From positions 434,001 through 498,000 of the forward strand of contig BPKM01000003.1 of assembly GCA_026005135.1 (NCBI GenBank): a stretch of 64,000 bases of DNA, read 5' to 3'. Below, piece by piece: positions 45,442 to 54,621 of this stretch. The notes beneath the pieces are model-generated. The model did no database searches. It was not told the origin of the DNA and saw nothing but the letters and a program-made list of their open reading frames with translations. A program made the position numbers and the translations under genes. Each line of letters begins with the position of its first letter. Within the stretch, counting starts at the first letter, position 1. Origin of the DNA: Leptospiraceae bacterium. GTDB taxonomy: Bacteria; Spirochaetota; Leptospiria; Leptospirales; Leptonemataceae.

Positions 45442-45448
45442 GGGATTT

Positions 45449-46201
45449 ATGGAGCAAAAACAAATTTTACAAGATAAAAAAGCAAAGTTTAATCTAAAAA
45501 GAAAATTATGGCATCTATTAGGATTAATTATTCCTTTATTATTATATTTAGATATTTTTAGATTTATAGAACCAGAGAATCCCCATATTACACGATATAT
45601 AGGTATGTGGCTTATTTTAGGTTTTTTGATTTTTCTAATCCTTATAGAAATAATCCGTTTGAATTATGAACCATTTAATCAATTTTTTATTAGAGTATGT
45701 GGACCTTTATTAAAAGAAAATGAATATCATCAGATGCATGGTTCTATTTCGTATATTTTTGCAAATTTTATATTATTTCTTTTTTTTACAAAAGAAATTA
45801 TTACTTTATCTTCTTTAATTTTAATGATTTGTGACCCAATAGCAGCATATATTGGTATTTTTTATGGAAAAAGAAAATTCAAAAATGGAAAATCTATAGA
45901 AGGATTTATTGCTTTTTTTATTTCTTCGTTTATTGTAAGTATAGCATTTTTAGGATTAATAACATTATTTCATATAGGGAGTGGAGAATTATTTTTATCA
46001 AAATTAAATTTTTTTAAAGTCACTATAATTTTAAGTATATCTTCTTTATTTTGTTCTCTGATAGAATTTTTTTCTTTTACTACTTTAAATGGTTTAATTG
46101 ATGATAATTTAACAATACCTCTTGGAGCAGCATTTATTTTAAGTATTTTGTTTTATTTATTTGGTTTTCCTTTAGAGGCTGTTTTTTCTCCTTTAATTTA
46201 G
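45449..46201 (+). CDS. CTP-dependent lipid kinase-like protein (dolichol/phytol/diacylglycerol kinase family)
   Basis: The 250-residue membrane protein has about seven spans and the family motif ICDPIAAYIGIFYGKRKFKNGKSIEGFIA, related to the cytidylyltransferase and dolichol kinase signature D-P-x-A-A...K-S-x-E-G. Known relatives phosphorylate polyprenols, phytol or diacylglycerol with CTP. The exact lipid is not evident. An AGGGG lies before the ATG, and LptF/LptG-like permease follows 3 bases later. Confidence 0.82.
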   Translation: MEQKQILQDKKAKFNLKRKLWHLLGLIIPLLLYLDIFRFIEPENPHITRYIGMWLILGFLIFLILIEIIRLNYEPFNQFFIRVCGPLLKENEYHQMHGSISYIFANFILFLFFTKEIITLSSLILMICDPIAAYIGIFYGKRKFKNGKSIEGFIAFFISSFIVSIAFLGLITLFHIGSGELFLSKLNFFKVTIILSISSLFCSLIEFFSFTTLNGLIDDNLTIPLGAAFILSILFYLFGFPLEAVFSPLI

Positions 46202-46204
46202 TTT

Positions 46205-47320
46205 ATGCTTTATATTAAAATATTAGATCGGTATATAACAATACAATTTATTAAATCTTTTTTATTTTCTCTTATTGGTTTAATTTTTGTTTTTTTATTA
46301 ATAAACTTATTAGATGCAATGAAAATTGAAACAGATCAAAGCAAAAAGTTATTATACTTATCTTTATTATATTCTATTCCCCAAATATCTGTTTTTATAA
46401 TTCCAGCTGCCATTATGTTTTCTGTAAGTTTTGTTGTTTCTCAGATGACGAATGATAAAGAATTTATTGCTATTTTTTCTTCTGGAATCTCATTTTATAG
46501 AGCTATATCTGGAATTTTAATTCTTTCTGTTTTTATTAGTTTTTTTATTTTATATATACAGGATAAAATTGTAGTACCATTTAATAAAATCTCTCAATCT
46601 TATTTAAACGAATATAAAAAAAATGTAAAAAAAATGAAAGCCCCCAGAGATGTAATTTTTCAAATGAATTTAAAGGGAAAGGATAGTTATTATTTTATAC
46701 AATATTATGAACCTTCAAAAAAAGAAATTTTAGGTGGATTCCATATATATAAATTTATAAAAAAAAATAATTTAGAAATACCATATCTCATTATTGAAGC
46801 TGAATCTGCTAAATATAATCAAGAAACAAAAAAATGGTTTTTAAAAAAAATTCGAGAAATATATTTTAATGAAAATTTAGAGATTACTAAAATAAATTTC
46901 TATTTAGAAAAAGAATATGAATTGGTTGAAAGTATAGATTTTTTTGAAAATCCCAGTAAAAATCCTACGGAATTAAGTTTAGAAGAATTAAGAAAAGAAA
47001 TAGATTTTAGAAAAAAATATTCATTAGATGCCACACCATATGAAGTTCATTATCATGCATTATTATCTTTCCCCTTTATCTGTATTATTATTTCTATTAT
47101 TGGTGCTATTACTGGAAATATGGGGGGATTACGTTCTGGAAGTCCTCTTATAAAATCCTTATTATTATCGACATTAACAATTTTTTTATATCAAATTATT
47201 TTTCGACTTGGATTAAGTTTGGGAGAAGGAGGTGTGATTTCTCCTTTTATTGCAGGTTGGGGACCATTATTTCTATTTACTGGTATTGCTATTTATCTTG
47301 TTATCAGACACCGTAGATAA
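46205..47320 (+). CDS. LptF/LptG-family lipopolysaccharide export permease
   Basis: The 371-residue protein has the family layout: one helix pair at the N-terminus (LDRYITIQFIKSFLFSLIGL), further spans by residue 120, a periplasmic beta-jellyroll region and C-terminal spans with RLGLSLGEGGVISPFIAGWGP. It forms the inner-membrane part of the Lpt machine that moves LPS to the outer membrane. Whether it is F or G cannot be settled without the partner; the C-terminus looks G-like. It overlaps the convergent glycosyltransferase by 48 bases. Confidence 0.92.
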   Translation: MLYIKILDRYITIQFIKSFLFSLIGLIFVFLLINLLDAMKIETDQSKKLLYLSLLYSIPQISVFIIPAAIMFSVSFVVSQMTNDKEFIAIFSSGISFYRAISGILILSVFISFFILYIQDKIVVPFNKISQSYLNEYKKNVKKMKAPRDVIFQMNLKGKDSYYFIQYYEPSKKEILGGFHIYKFIKKNNLEIPYLIIEAESAKYNQETKKWFLKKIREIYFNENLEITKINFYLEKEYELVESIDFFENPSKNPTELSLEELRKEIDFRKKYSLDATPYEVHYHALLSFPFICIIISIIGAITGNMGGLRSGSPLIKSLLLSTLTIFLYQIIFRLGLSLGEGGVISPFIAGWGPLFLFTGIAIYLVIRHRR

Positions 47321-48439
47321 AAGGTTTTTTTGTTTTTTATAATTATTTATAACAGTATTTCTATTTTTTATAAAATCAGGTATAGGCAATTTTAATATTT
47401 CACAAATTTTCTCATAAACATCTTCTGGTTCTATCCAATACATACAGGCAAGATCTTTTCTATAACATTTTTTATTACCGAATATAGCACAAGGTCTACA
47501 AGATAATATTTCTGTTGGAATCTGAACAATTGTATTTTCACTTTGTCCATATGGACCAAAACCAGAATATGGATGTGTTGCACCCCATATAGATATAACT
47601 GGAATCCCAATTAAGCTTGCTATATGCATATTAAAGGAGTCCATAGCAATCATTAAATCTAATCTTTCTATTAATGCCATTTCGCCATCAAGAGTTAAAT
47701 TACCAGCAACAACATAAGTAAAGTCTGGAAATTCATTATGAAGTTCATTCAACAGCTTTATTTCTTTTTTTCCACCACCAAATAGAAATACCTTGCATTT
47801 TAAATTGTATTTAATAAGATTTAATAATTGTTTTATTTTAAAAAAAGGCCAGGTTTTAGGAATATGACCTGCAAAAGGAGCTATACCGATCCATAATTCT
47901 TCTTTTTTGTAGATTCGATTTTTTATTAAATAATCTTTTGCAATTTTTTTTGCCTGTAAATCTAAACTAATATATGCTCCTTTTAATAATTTAGGATAAA
48001 AACCAGCTCTTTCAAAAACATGTAAATATCTTTCTACTGTATGAGGTAATGGTTTAAGGATTTTATTTTTTCTTCTTGTTTGTAATCGCTTTTCTTTTCT
48101 TCCTTTTACAATTGTTGCAAATTTTAATTCTTTACCAAAAAATAATTGTAATAGTTTACTTCTTAAACTACCATGTAAATCAATACCATAATCATATGGA
48201 CCTAAACGTTTAAGTTCTTTATATAATCGATAAATACCCTGAATACCACGATAATGTTTATCTTTTAAGTTAACACCTATAATTTCAACACCTGGAATAT
48301 TATAAAAAAAAGGTTCATATTCTTTCCTAGTAACAAATGTAATACGTATATCTGGATAACTACTTACAAGAGATGATATTACGGGGATTGTTAATGCAAC
48401 ATCCCCCATTGCGGAAAATCGAATTACAAGAAGATGCAT
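47273..48439 (-). CDS. Glycosyltransferase family 9 (heptosyltransferase-like)
   Basis: The 388-residue protein starts LLVIRFSAMGDVALTIPV, the GT9 N-terminal motif, and has IAPFAGHIPKTWPFFK and MDSFNMHIASLIGIPVISIWGATHP, the nucleotide-sugar-binding region. GT9 enzymes add heptose or similar sugars to the LPS core. The last 20 residues are polar and lie in the overlap with the LPS permease. The start overlaps the DUF4254 stop by one base (TAATG). Confidence 0.92.
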   Translation of the reverse strand: MHLLVIRFSAMGDVALTIPVISSLVSSYPDIRITFVTRKEYEPFFYNIPGVEIIGVNLKDKHYRGIQGIYRLYKELKRLGPYDYGIDLHGSLRSKLLQLFFGKELKFATIVKGRKEKRLQTRRKNKILKPLPHTVERYLHVFERAGFYPKLLKGAYISLDLQAKKIAKDYLIKNRIYKKEELWIGIAPFAGHIPKTWPFFKIKQLLNLIKYNLKCKVFLFGGGKKEIKLLNELHNEFPDFTYVVAGNLTLDGEMALIERLDLMIAMDSFNMHIASLIGIPVISIWGATHPYSGFGPYGQSENTIVQIPTEILSCRPCAIFGNKKCYRKDLACMYWIEPEDVYEKICEILKLPIPDFIKNRNTVINNYKKQKNLLSTVSDNKINSNTSK

Positions 48440-49071
48440 TATTTTTTTAATTTTCTTAATACTGGATTTAGTTCTTCATCATTATACATTTTCATTTGGC
48501 GATATACTTTCATTATTTTATCACCATTTAAAATATCATGGATATATTCATCATAACAAATAGATAAGTCCTTTTGTTGTTCTAAAAGAATTTCTAATTT
48601 ATTTTTGCATTTTTCTTTATGCTCATTTGTAGCATCTTCTCTTTTGACTTCTTCTTTCATATGATAAATTTTTAAACATAAAATAGACATTCTATCCAAA
48701 ATCCAGGCTGGAGATTCAGAATTCATTCTTGGATTAGGTTTTGGTTTAATATTTTTAAATTGTTCTAAGAACCAATCATCAATTTTTTCAACAGTATCAT
48801 TCCTTTCTTGATTAGATCTATCAATCCATCGCTTTAAGAAAACCACCTGTTTATCTTCAATATTGGGAGCACGTATTTCATCTTCTAAATGCCATTGAAC
48901 TGTATCTATCCAGTTTTTATGATATAATAACCATTCAATTGTATTTTCTGGATATGGATTCTTTTCTTTTGCATAAATATTATCTTCCAAATGATAATCA
49001 TCAATTGCTTGATTAAATATTTCAATTGCTCTTTGAGATGTTAATTCTGATGGATGTTGTATTAACTTCAT
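48439..49071 (-). CDS. DUF4254 protein
   Basis: The 210-residue soluble, helical protein has the DUF4254 features NTIEWLLYHKNWIDTVQWHLEDEIR and LDRMSILCLKIYHMKEE. The family is typically found beside LPS glycosyltransferases, as here, but its function is unknown. It lies between proC and the GT9 gene with 1-base spacings, so the three form an operon. Confidence 0.9.
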   Translation of the reverse strand: MKLIQHPSELTSQRAIEIFNQAIDDYHLEDNIYAKEKNPYPENTIEWLLYHKNWIDTVQWHLEDEIRAPNIEDKQVVFLKRWIDRSNQERNDTVEKIDDWFLEQFKNIKPKPNPRMNSESPAWILDRMSILCLKIYHMKEEVKREDATNEHKEKCKNKLEILLEQQKDLSICYDEYIHDILNGDKIMKVYRQMKMYNDEELNPVLRKLKK

Positions 49072-49072
49072 A

Positions 49073-49870
49073 TTATTTTCCTAATTCTCTACTTTTTTGG
49101 GTAGCTTGATGTATTGCATCATAGACTGCAAACTTAAAATGGTTTTTTTCTAAGGCAGATAAACCTTCAATTGTAGTTCCTCCCGGCGAAGTTACATTTT
49201 TTATTAATTCTGCTGGATGTAAGTAGGTTTTATTATTTTTATTATAATCTAATAAAATTTTCGTTGTACCTAAGATTGTATTTATAGCAGCATCATAGGA
49301 TAACTCATAAGTTAATCCTTCTCGAATACCTGCTTCTATCATTGCCTGTAAAAATAACAAAACATAAGCAGGACCTGAACCAGATAAACCAGTAATGGCA
49401 TGCATTAACTCTTCATTGTCAAGAATAATTGTTATGCCAATTTTATCAAAGATTGATTTTGTTAGCTTCAGTGTTTCTTGATTTAAAGAAAAAATGGCAC
49501 TTACAGAATGATTAGAAAAGGCACCTAAATTGGGCATAACACGAGCTAAATTCTTAATATTTGAATTCCATTCCAGAATTGTTTTTGTAGATATACCAGC
49601 TGCTATACTAATATAATGTTTTTCTGAATATCCTTTTGTTTTTATAATAACATCTTTTAAATCTTTTGGTTTTACAGCAAAAATTATTGTACTACTTCTC
49701 TTTTCCATTTCTTCTATTGAGGGTAAGATTTGGATTTGATTTTTTAATTCAAATTGAGATATAGCTTCTTTGTTTATATCATATACATTAATGATCAAAT
49801 TCTTATCTAAAGAACATAATCCTTTAGTAATGGCTTTTGCCATCTTTCCAAATCCAATAAAACCAATCAT
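49073..49870 (-). CDS. proC: Pyrroline-5-carboxylate reductase
   Basis: ProC makes the last reduction to proline. The 265-residue protein has the N-terminal nucleotide motif IGFIGFGKMAKAI and the strongly conserved C-terminal GLSGSGPAYVLLFLQAM and NVTSPGGTTIEGL. The length fits. It is the first gene of the proC-DUF4254-GT9 unit. Confidence 0.97.
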   Translation of the reverse strand: MIGFIGFGKMAKAITKGLCSLDKNLIINVYDINKEAISQFELKNQIQILPSIEEMEKRSSTIIFAVKPKDLKDVIIKTKGYSEKHYISIAAGISTKTILEWNSNIKNLARVMPNLGAFSNHSVSAIFSLNQETLKLTKSIFDKIGITIILDNEELMHAITGLSGSGPAYVLLFLQAMIEAGIREGLTYELSYDAAINTILGTTKILLDYNKNNKTYLHPAELIKNVTSPGGTTIEGLSALEKNHFKFAVYDAIHQATQKSRELGK

Positions 49871-49963
49871 TAATTACCAAATTTTTTTAAAAAAATATTG
49901 CTTCAAACGTTTTTTGATTTTTTAATTGTTTCGCATTACAATCATAAAAAATAGGTTATTAAA

Positions 49964-51349
49964 ATGAAATTCCCGGATATAGAAATACCCAGAAAACCAG
50001 AAATTATAAGATTAAAGAATGATATTAACTTTTTAACCTTATTTGAAAAGATTGAAAATGACTTTCTTACCTGTTTTTTTTTGGAATCCTTAGGAGAACA
50101 TAATTCTAACTCTCGTTATTCTGTTATTGGTTTTGAACCAGAAGCAATTATTATCGGAAATAAAAATCAATTAACCTGGATAGATTCCCAAAAAACGATT
50201 TCTATAGAGACAAGAAATCCATATTATTATTTAGCTACCTGGTTTCCAAAGAATATAATATCACGAATTTATTCAGGAGGATTAGTAGGATACTTAGGAT
50301 ATGATGCAACTACATATTTTGAACCTGTTTTAAACTTATCTTTACATCCAGATTTTCCTCAGTTTATGTTTGGTTTATATTTAGATGGCTTGGTTTATGA
50401 TACCATGACGGGAGAAACATTTTATTTTTTTTATAAAGAAAATCGAATAAAGTTAATCGAACAATATTTAAAATCGGATAAATTGGATTCTAAGAAGACA
50501 TTATCAATACGTTTTATAAATCAATCTGTAACAAAAGAACAACATAGAGAGATGGTAGAATTAACAAAAGAGGAAATTATTAAAGGTAATACATTTCAAT
50601 GCCAGATAGGATTTCAAAAAAATTACGAAATCGTAAATACAAATAGTTTATTTTTATTTTATAAAAAATTAAGGAATATTAATCCATCTCCTCATATGTT
50701 TTATATTAAATTTAATCAAAAAAAACATTTAATTGGTGCCAGTCCAGAACTTGTTTTTCGATTAAGAAATGGAGAAATGGAAACATTTCCTTTAGCAGGA
50801 ACAATACAGAGAGGAAAAACAATCGAAGAAGATATAGCTTTAGCAAGAAAATTATTAAATGATCCAAAAGAAATTGCAGAACATAATATGTTAGTAGATT
50901 TGCATCGTAATGATCTTGGTAGAGTAGCAAGACCAGGAACAGTAAAAATAAGACATTTAATGGATATAAAGAAATTCAGCCATGTACAACATATATCAAG
51001 TGAAGTAACAGGTTTAATCAAAAAAAATTATACTATGTTTGATGGTTTAGCAAGTGTATTCCCAGCAGGAACATTATCAGGCGCTCCTAAAATTGAATCT
51101 ATGAAGATCATTGAACGAATTGAAAATTCACCTCGTGGACCTTATGGCGGGGCAATAGGACATTTTGGTTTTGATGGTAATTGTACTTTTGCAATACCAA
51201 TACGTACATTTTTTGTTTCTGAAAATTTTGGATTTGCACGTGCATCAGGAGGTATTGTTTATGATTCTATACCAGAAAATGAATATTTAGAAATTATAAG
51301 AAAATTAGGCGCAATTGAAAAATGTATAGAATATTTTTCCCATGGATAA
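49964..51349 (+). CDS. trpE: Anthranilate synthase component I
   Basis: The 461-residue chorismate-using enzyme shows FPLAGTIQRGKTIEEDI, EHNMLVDLHRNDLGRVA, FSHVQHISSEV, FPAGTLSGAPKIESM and RGPYGGAIGHFGF. The Ala in PLAGT favours TrpE over PabB, which has Lys there. With the following trpG it makes anthranilate for tryptophan. Other trp genes are absent from the window. No leader peptide or attenuator was seen in the 93-base gap upstream. Confidence 0.92.
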   Translation: MKFPDIEIPRKPEIIRLKNDINFLTLFEKIENDFLTCFFLESLGEHNSNSRYSVIGFEPEAIIIGNKNQLTWIDSQKTISIETRNPYYYLATWFPKNIISRIYSGGLVGYLGYDATTYFEPVLNLSLHPDFPQFMFGLYLDGLVYDTMTGETFYFFYKENRIKLIEQYLKSDKLDSKKTLSIRFINQSVTKEQHREMVELTKEEIIKGNTFQCQIGFQKNYEIVNTNSLFLFYKKLRNINPSPHMFYIKFNQKKHLIGASPELVFRLRNGEMETFPLAGTIQRGKTIEEDIALARKLLNDPKEIAEHNMLVDLHRNDLGRVARPGTVKIRHLMDIKKFSHVQHISSEVTGLIKKNYTMFDGLASVFPAGTLSGAPKIESMKIIERIENSPRGPYGGAIGHFGFDGNCTFAIPIRTFFVSENFGFARASGGIVYDSIPENEYLEIIRKLGAIEKCIEYFSHG

Positions 51350-51355
51350 AATGTT

Positions 51356-51961
51356 ATGAAAGTATTAATTATAGATAATTACGATTCATTTACATACAAC
51401 TTATATCAATATGTTGCTGAGTTATTAGAAGAAACCAATTCACATATTGATGTATTTCGAAATGATGAAATTTCTCTTTCGAAAATTATTCATAAAAATT
51501 ATGATAGAATTATACTTTCTCCCGGTCCTGGACATCCAGCTGATCCACAATATTTTGGTATTTGTGCCGATATTTTAATTCATTTATCTAAGGATATACC
51601 AACACTTGGTGTTTGCTTAGGTATGCAGGGAATGGCTACGGTTTTTGGTGGTAAAGTTATAAAAGCAAAAATTCCAATGCATGGTAAAACCTCTATTATT
51701 AAACATGATTCTAAGGGAATTTTTAAAGGGCTTCCTCAAAATATATCTGTAATGAGATATCATTCCCTTATTGTGGATAAAAATCATTTACCTGATTGTT
51801 TAGAAATTACTGCAGAAAGCAACGATACAAATGAGATTATGGGATTACGACATAGAGATTATCCTTCTTATCCATTAGAAGGAATTCAATTCCATCCAGA
51901 ATCTTTTGCAACAGAAGGTGGAATGCAAATGATTGCCAATTTTTTATTTACATTTAAATAG
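51356..51961 (+). CDS. trpG: Anthranilate synthase glutamine amidotransferase component
   Basis: The 201-residue class I amidotransferase has ILIIDNYDSFTYN, the oxyanion loop SPGPGHPAD, the nucleophile in GVCLGMQ and the His-Glu pair in FHPES. GVCLGMQ has Met where GHQ is usual, a known variation. It starts 6 bases after trpE and supplies ammonia to it. It might also serve PabB if no separate PabA exists. Confidence 0.95.
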   Translation: MKVLIIDNYDSFTYNLYQYVAELLEETNSHIDVFRNDEISLSKIIHKNYDRIILSPGPGHPADPQYFGICADILIHLSKDIPTLGVCLGMQGMATVFGGKVIKAKIPMHGKTSIIKHDSKGIFKGLPQNISVMRYHSLIVDKNHLPDCLEITAESNDTNEIMGLRHRDYPSYPLEGIQFHPESFATEGGMQMIANFLFTFK

Positions 51962-51986
51962 GAGAAAAGAAAACTAATATTGTATT

Positions 51987-53003
51987 ATGTTTAAAACAAA
52001 ATATTTTGATTTTAATACCAGTCCTATTCCTTATATCATTGCAGAAATTGGATTAAATCATAATGGTGATGAAAATTTAGCCATACAAATGATAGAAGCT
52101 GCTGCACGTTCTGGTGCCCATGCTGTTAAATTTCAACTTTATAAGACAGAAAATTTTATTGAAAAAAAAGCTTCTCTTCCTTCTTCTGTAGAAGGTTCTT
52201 TATTTGAATTTTTTAAAAAATTTGAATTATCAGCATCTACCTGGATAAAATTAAAAGAATTAGCAGATAAACTAAAAGTAGATTTTTTATGTTCTGTCTT
52301 TGACAAAGAATCCTTGTTTTTTTATTATTCTGAATTAAATTCCGAATTTATTAAAATTGCTTCTACTGATTTAAATAATTATTTATTATTAGATGAAGTA
52401 AAGAAAATGAACTTTAAAATGATATTATCCACAGGAGCATCTGAAGAAAAAGAAATTGAAGATGTTGTAAAACGTTATGGAGAACCTTTTCTTTTAATGC
52501 AATGTGTATCTCATTATCCAGCATTACCTATAGAATATAATTTAAGTATACTTTCTTACTGGAAAAATAAATATAATTGTTTAGTAGGTATTTCGGATCA
52601 TTGTATGGATAATAAAATAGCAATAGCTTCTTTATTTTTTAATTGTTCTGCTATAGAAAAACATTTTACCATTGATAAAAATTTACCTGGTCCAGATCAA
52701 AAACTTTCTATATTACCAGAAGAACTTAGACAACTAAGAAATGATTTAGAAATCTTACAAAAATCCATCGGTAAACCAGTTAAAATACCCTTAGATACAG
52801 AAGAAAATGTAAGAATGTTTGGAAGACGCTCCTTATTTTATAATAAAGATTTACAAAAAGGGCATAAATTAAGTAAAGAAGATATAATTGCATTAAGACC
52901 TGGTGGTGGTATTCCTCCGAATGAGTATGAACAGATTATAAATAAAACATTAACAAGAGATGTAAAAAAAGGGGAAAGGGTTAAATATTATGAGCTCATT
53001 TAA
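51987..53003 (+). CDS. NeuB-family N-acetylneuraminate/legionaminate-type synthase
   Basis: The 338-residue protein has the PEP-condensing barrel (YIIAEIGLNHNGDENLAIQMI, SGAHAVKFQLYK, EKHFTIDKNLPGPD) and a C-terminal SAF domain (GRRSLFYNKDLQKGHKLS). Members make nonulosonic acids (sialic, legionaminic or pseudaminic). No other nonulosonic acid gene is beside it, so which sugar is made is unknown. It overlaps the diguanylate cyclase by 14 bases. Confidence 0.9.
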   Translation: MFKTKYFDFNTSPIPYIIAEIGLNHNGDENLAIQMIEAAARSGAHAVKFQLYKTENFIEKKASLPSSVEGSLFEFFKKFELSASTWIKLKELADKLKVDFLCSVFDKESLFFYYSELNSEFIKIASTDLNNYLLLDEVKKMNFKMILSTGASEEKEIEDVVKRYGEPFLLMQCVSHYPALPIEYNLSILSYWKNKYNCLVGISDHCMDNKIAIASLFFNCSAIEKHFTIDKNLPGPDQKLSILPEELRQLRNDLEILQKSIGKPVKIPLDTEENVRMFGRRSLFYNKDLQKGHKLSKEDIIALRPGGGIPPNEYEQIINKTLTRDVKKGERVKYYELI

Positions 53004-54621
53004 AAAAGAATATTCATTAATTAATTTTGATAAAGAATTATTAGAAAATATATTATTTTCTATAGATATACCTATTATTTTGTTTAATAATGATTCTCGT
53101 ATTTTATATGCGAATGAACGTTTTTATCAATTTACTAAAATGAAGCCAGAAGATGTATTAAATAAGAAAATTGATTTAAATTCTTCAAGGCTTAAAGAAG
53201 AATTGTATTTTTTTACAATAAATGTAAAAATTAATCATCCCGAAACAAAAGAAGAAATTAATACTCCTTTAAATATAATTCCTTTTGAATATAATAATCA
53301 AATTTATTACATGGGAACCATACATGATGGTTATTATGATAATTTAACAGGATTTCCTAATGCATCTGTTTTTGAATTTAATCTGGAAAAAGCAATAGCA
53401 TCTGCGAAAAGAAGAAATAAAATTTTAGCTATTTTATTTATTGATTTAGATCGATTTAAATTTATAAACGATACATATGGTCATTTAATGGGAGATAAGA
53501 TTATACAAAAGGTTGCAAAAATACTGGAAGCCAGTATACGTATAGATGATTTTATTACAAGAAAGGGAGGTGATGAATTTATTATATTATTAAATGATCT
53601 TGCTAAAAAAGAGGATATAAATTATGTAATAGATAAAATCTTTTCGAATTTTGAAAAACCTTTTGAAATAGAAAATCAAAAAATACCTTTAACATTAAGT
53701 ATAGGTATTAGTATTTTTCCAGACGATGGTGATTCTGTTAAAGAATTAATACAGAAAGCAGATTTTGTAATGTATAAAGCAAAAAAAACCGATAGAAATT
53801 CCTATGCATTTTATTCTCAGGAATTAGAAGAAGATTTAAAATTCAAACATCAAATTGAAAGGAAATTAATAGAAGACTATAAATCAAATTTTCAGAATTT
53901 TGAAATTGTATTTCAGCCAATTTTTACTAATTTACAAAGAAATAAATTTTCAATAGAAGCATTAGAAGTATATTTAAGATGGAAAATAGATAATAATCAA
54001 TATGTGGATACCAATCTTCTAATAGAAATAGCAAAAAATAAAGGTATTATATTCGATATTGATAAATTTGTGCTTTTAAAGATTGTAGAATTTTATAAAA
54101 AAAATCCACATTTCCAAATTCCTGTGCATTTAAACATATCTTCTCGGATGTTTTATGATATTAATTTTATTTCTTTTCTTACAGAAACGATTAATGAGTA
54201 TGATCTTTCACCAGAAATGTTTGTTATAGAAATTCAGGAATCTACATTAAATAAAAATTTAAAGTATAGCAATGAAATATTACATGATCTTAAAAATAAA
54301 AAATTTTTGATTTGCATTGATGAATTTACATCATCACCTTCGTATTTACCTCTACTTTACAAAATTAAACCGGATTATTTAAAAATCAATTTTAATATCA
54401 ATGATAATGAAGAATTAAAAATTTTATTAGAAATTATAGATTCTTTATATTTTATATTTAAAACGAAAGTTATTGCAAATAAAATTGAACGTAAAGAAGT
54501 GTTTGATAAATTAATGGAATCAAAACGAATAAATCATTTTCAGGGTTTTCATTTTACAAAAACATTAAATACAAAAGAAATATTAAATTATATTGAAAAG
54601 GGTTGGTTTTATGAATTTTAA
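52990..54621 (+). CDS. PAS-GGDEF diguanylate cyclase with degenerate EAL domain
   Basis: The 543-residue protein has a PAS-like sensor (about residues 10-95), a GGDEF domain (110-280) with intact ITRKGGDEFIIL and an RxxD inhibitory site (RIDD) at the usual distance, and a C-terminal EAL-like domain. The EAL active site is eroded: EVYLRW for EALLRW, IEIQES for EITES, DEFTSS for DDFGTG and ANKIE for AEGVE. So it should make c-di-GMP, with the EAL part likely regulatory. A strong AAAGGG lies before the ATG. It overlaps NeuB by 14 and hemL by 11 bases. Confidence 0.9.
   Translation: MSSFKKEYSLINFDKELLENILFSIDIPIILFNNDSRILYANERFYQFTKMKPEDVLNKKIDLNSSRLKEELYFFTINVKINHPETKEEINTPLNIIPFEYNNQIYYMGTIHDGYYDNLTGFPNASVFEFNLEKAIASAKRRNKILAILFIDLDRFKFINDTYGHLMGDKIIQKVAKILEASIRIDDFITRKGGDEFIILLNDLAKKEDINYVIDKIFSNFEKPFEIENQKIPLTLSIGISIFPDDGDSVKELIQKADFVMYKAKKTDRNSYAFYSQELEEDLKFKHQIERKLIEDYKSNFQNFEIVFQPIFTNLQRNKFSIEALEVYLRWKIDNNQYVDTNLLIEIAKNKGIIFDIDKFVLLKIVEFYKKNPHFQIPVHLNISSRMFYDINFISFLTETINEYDLSPEMFVIEIQESTLNKNLKYSNEILHDLKNKKFLICIDEFTSSPSYLPLLYKIKPDYLKINFNINDNEELKILLEIIDSLYFIFKTKVIANKIERKEVFDKLMESKRINHFQGFHFTKTLNTKEILNYIEKGWFYEF

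Noticed and set aside
50712-51021. Minus-strand ORFs inside trpE
   Set aside because: Shadows of a well-supported gene; no motif and no ribosome binding site.
49964-51349. Para-aminobenzoate synthase (PabB)
   Set aside because: PLAGT has Ala at the position where PabB normally has Lys.
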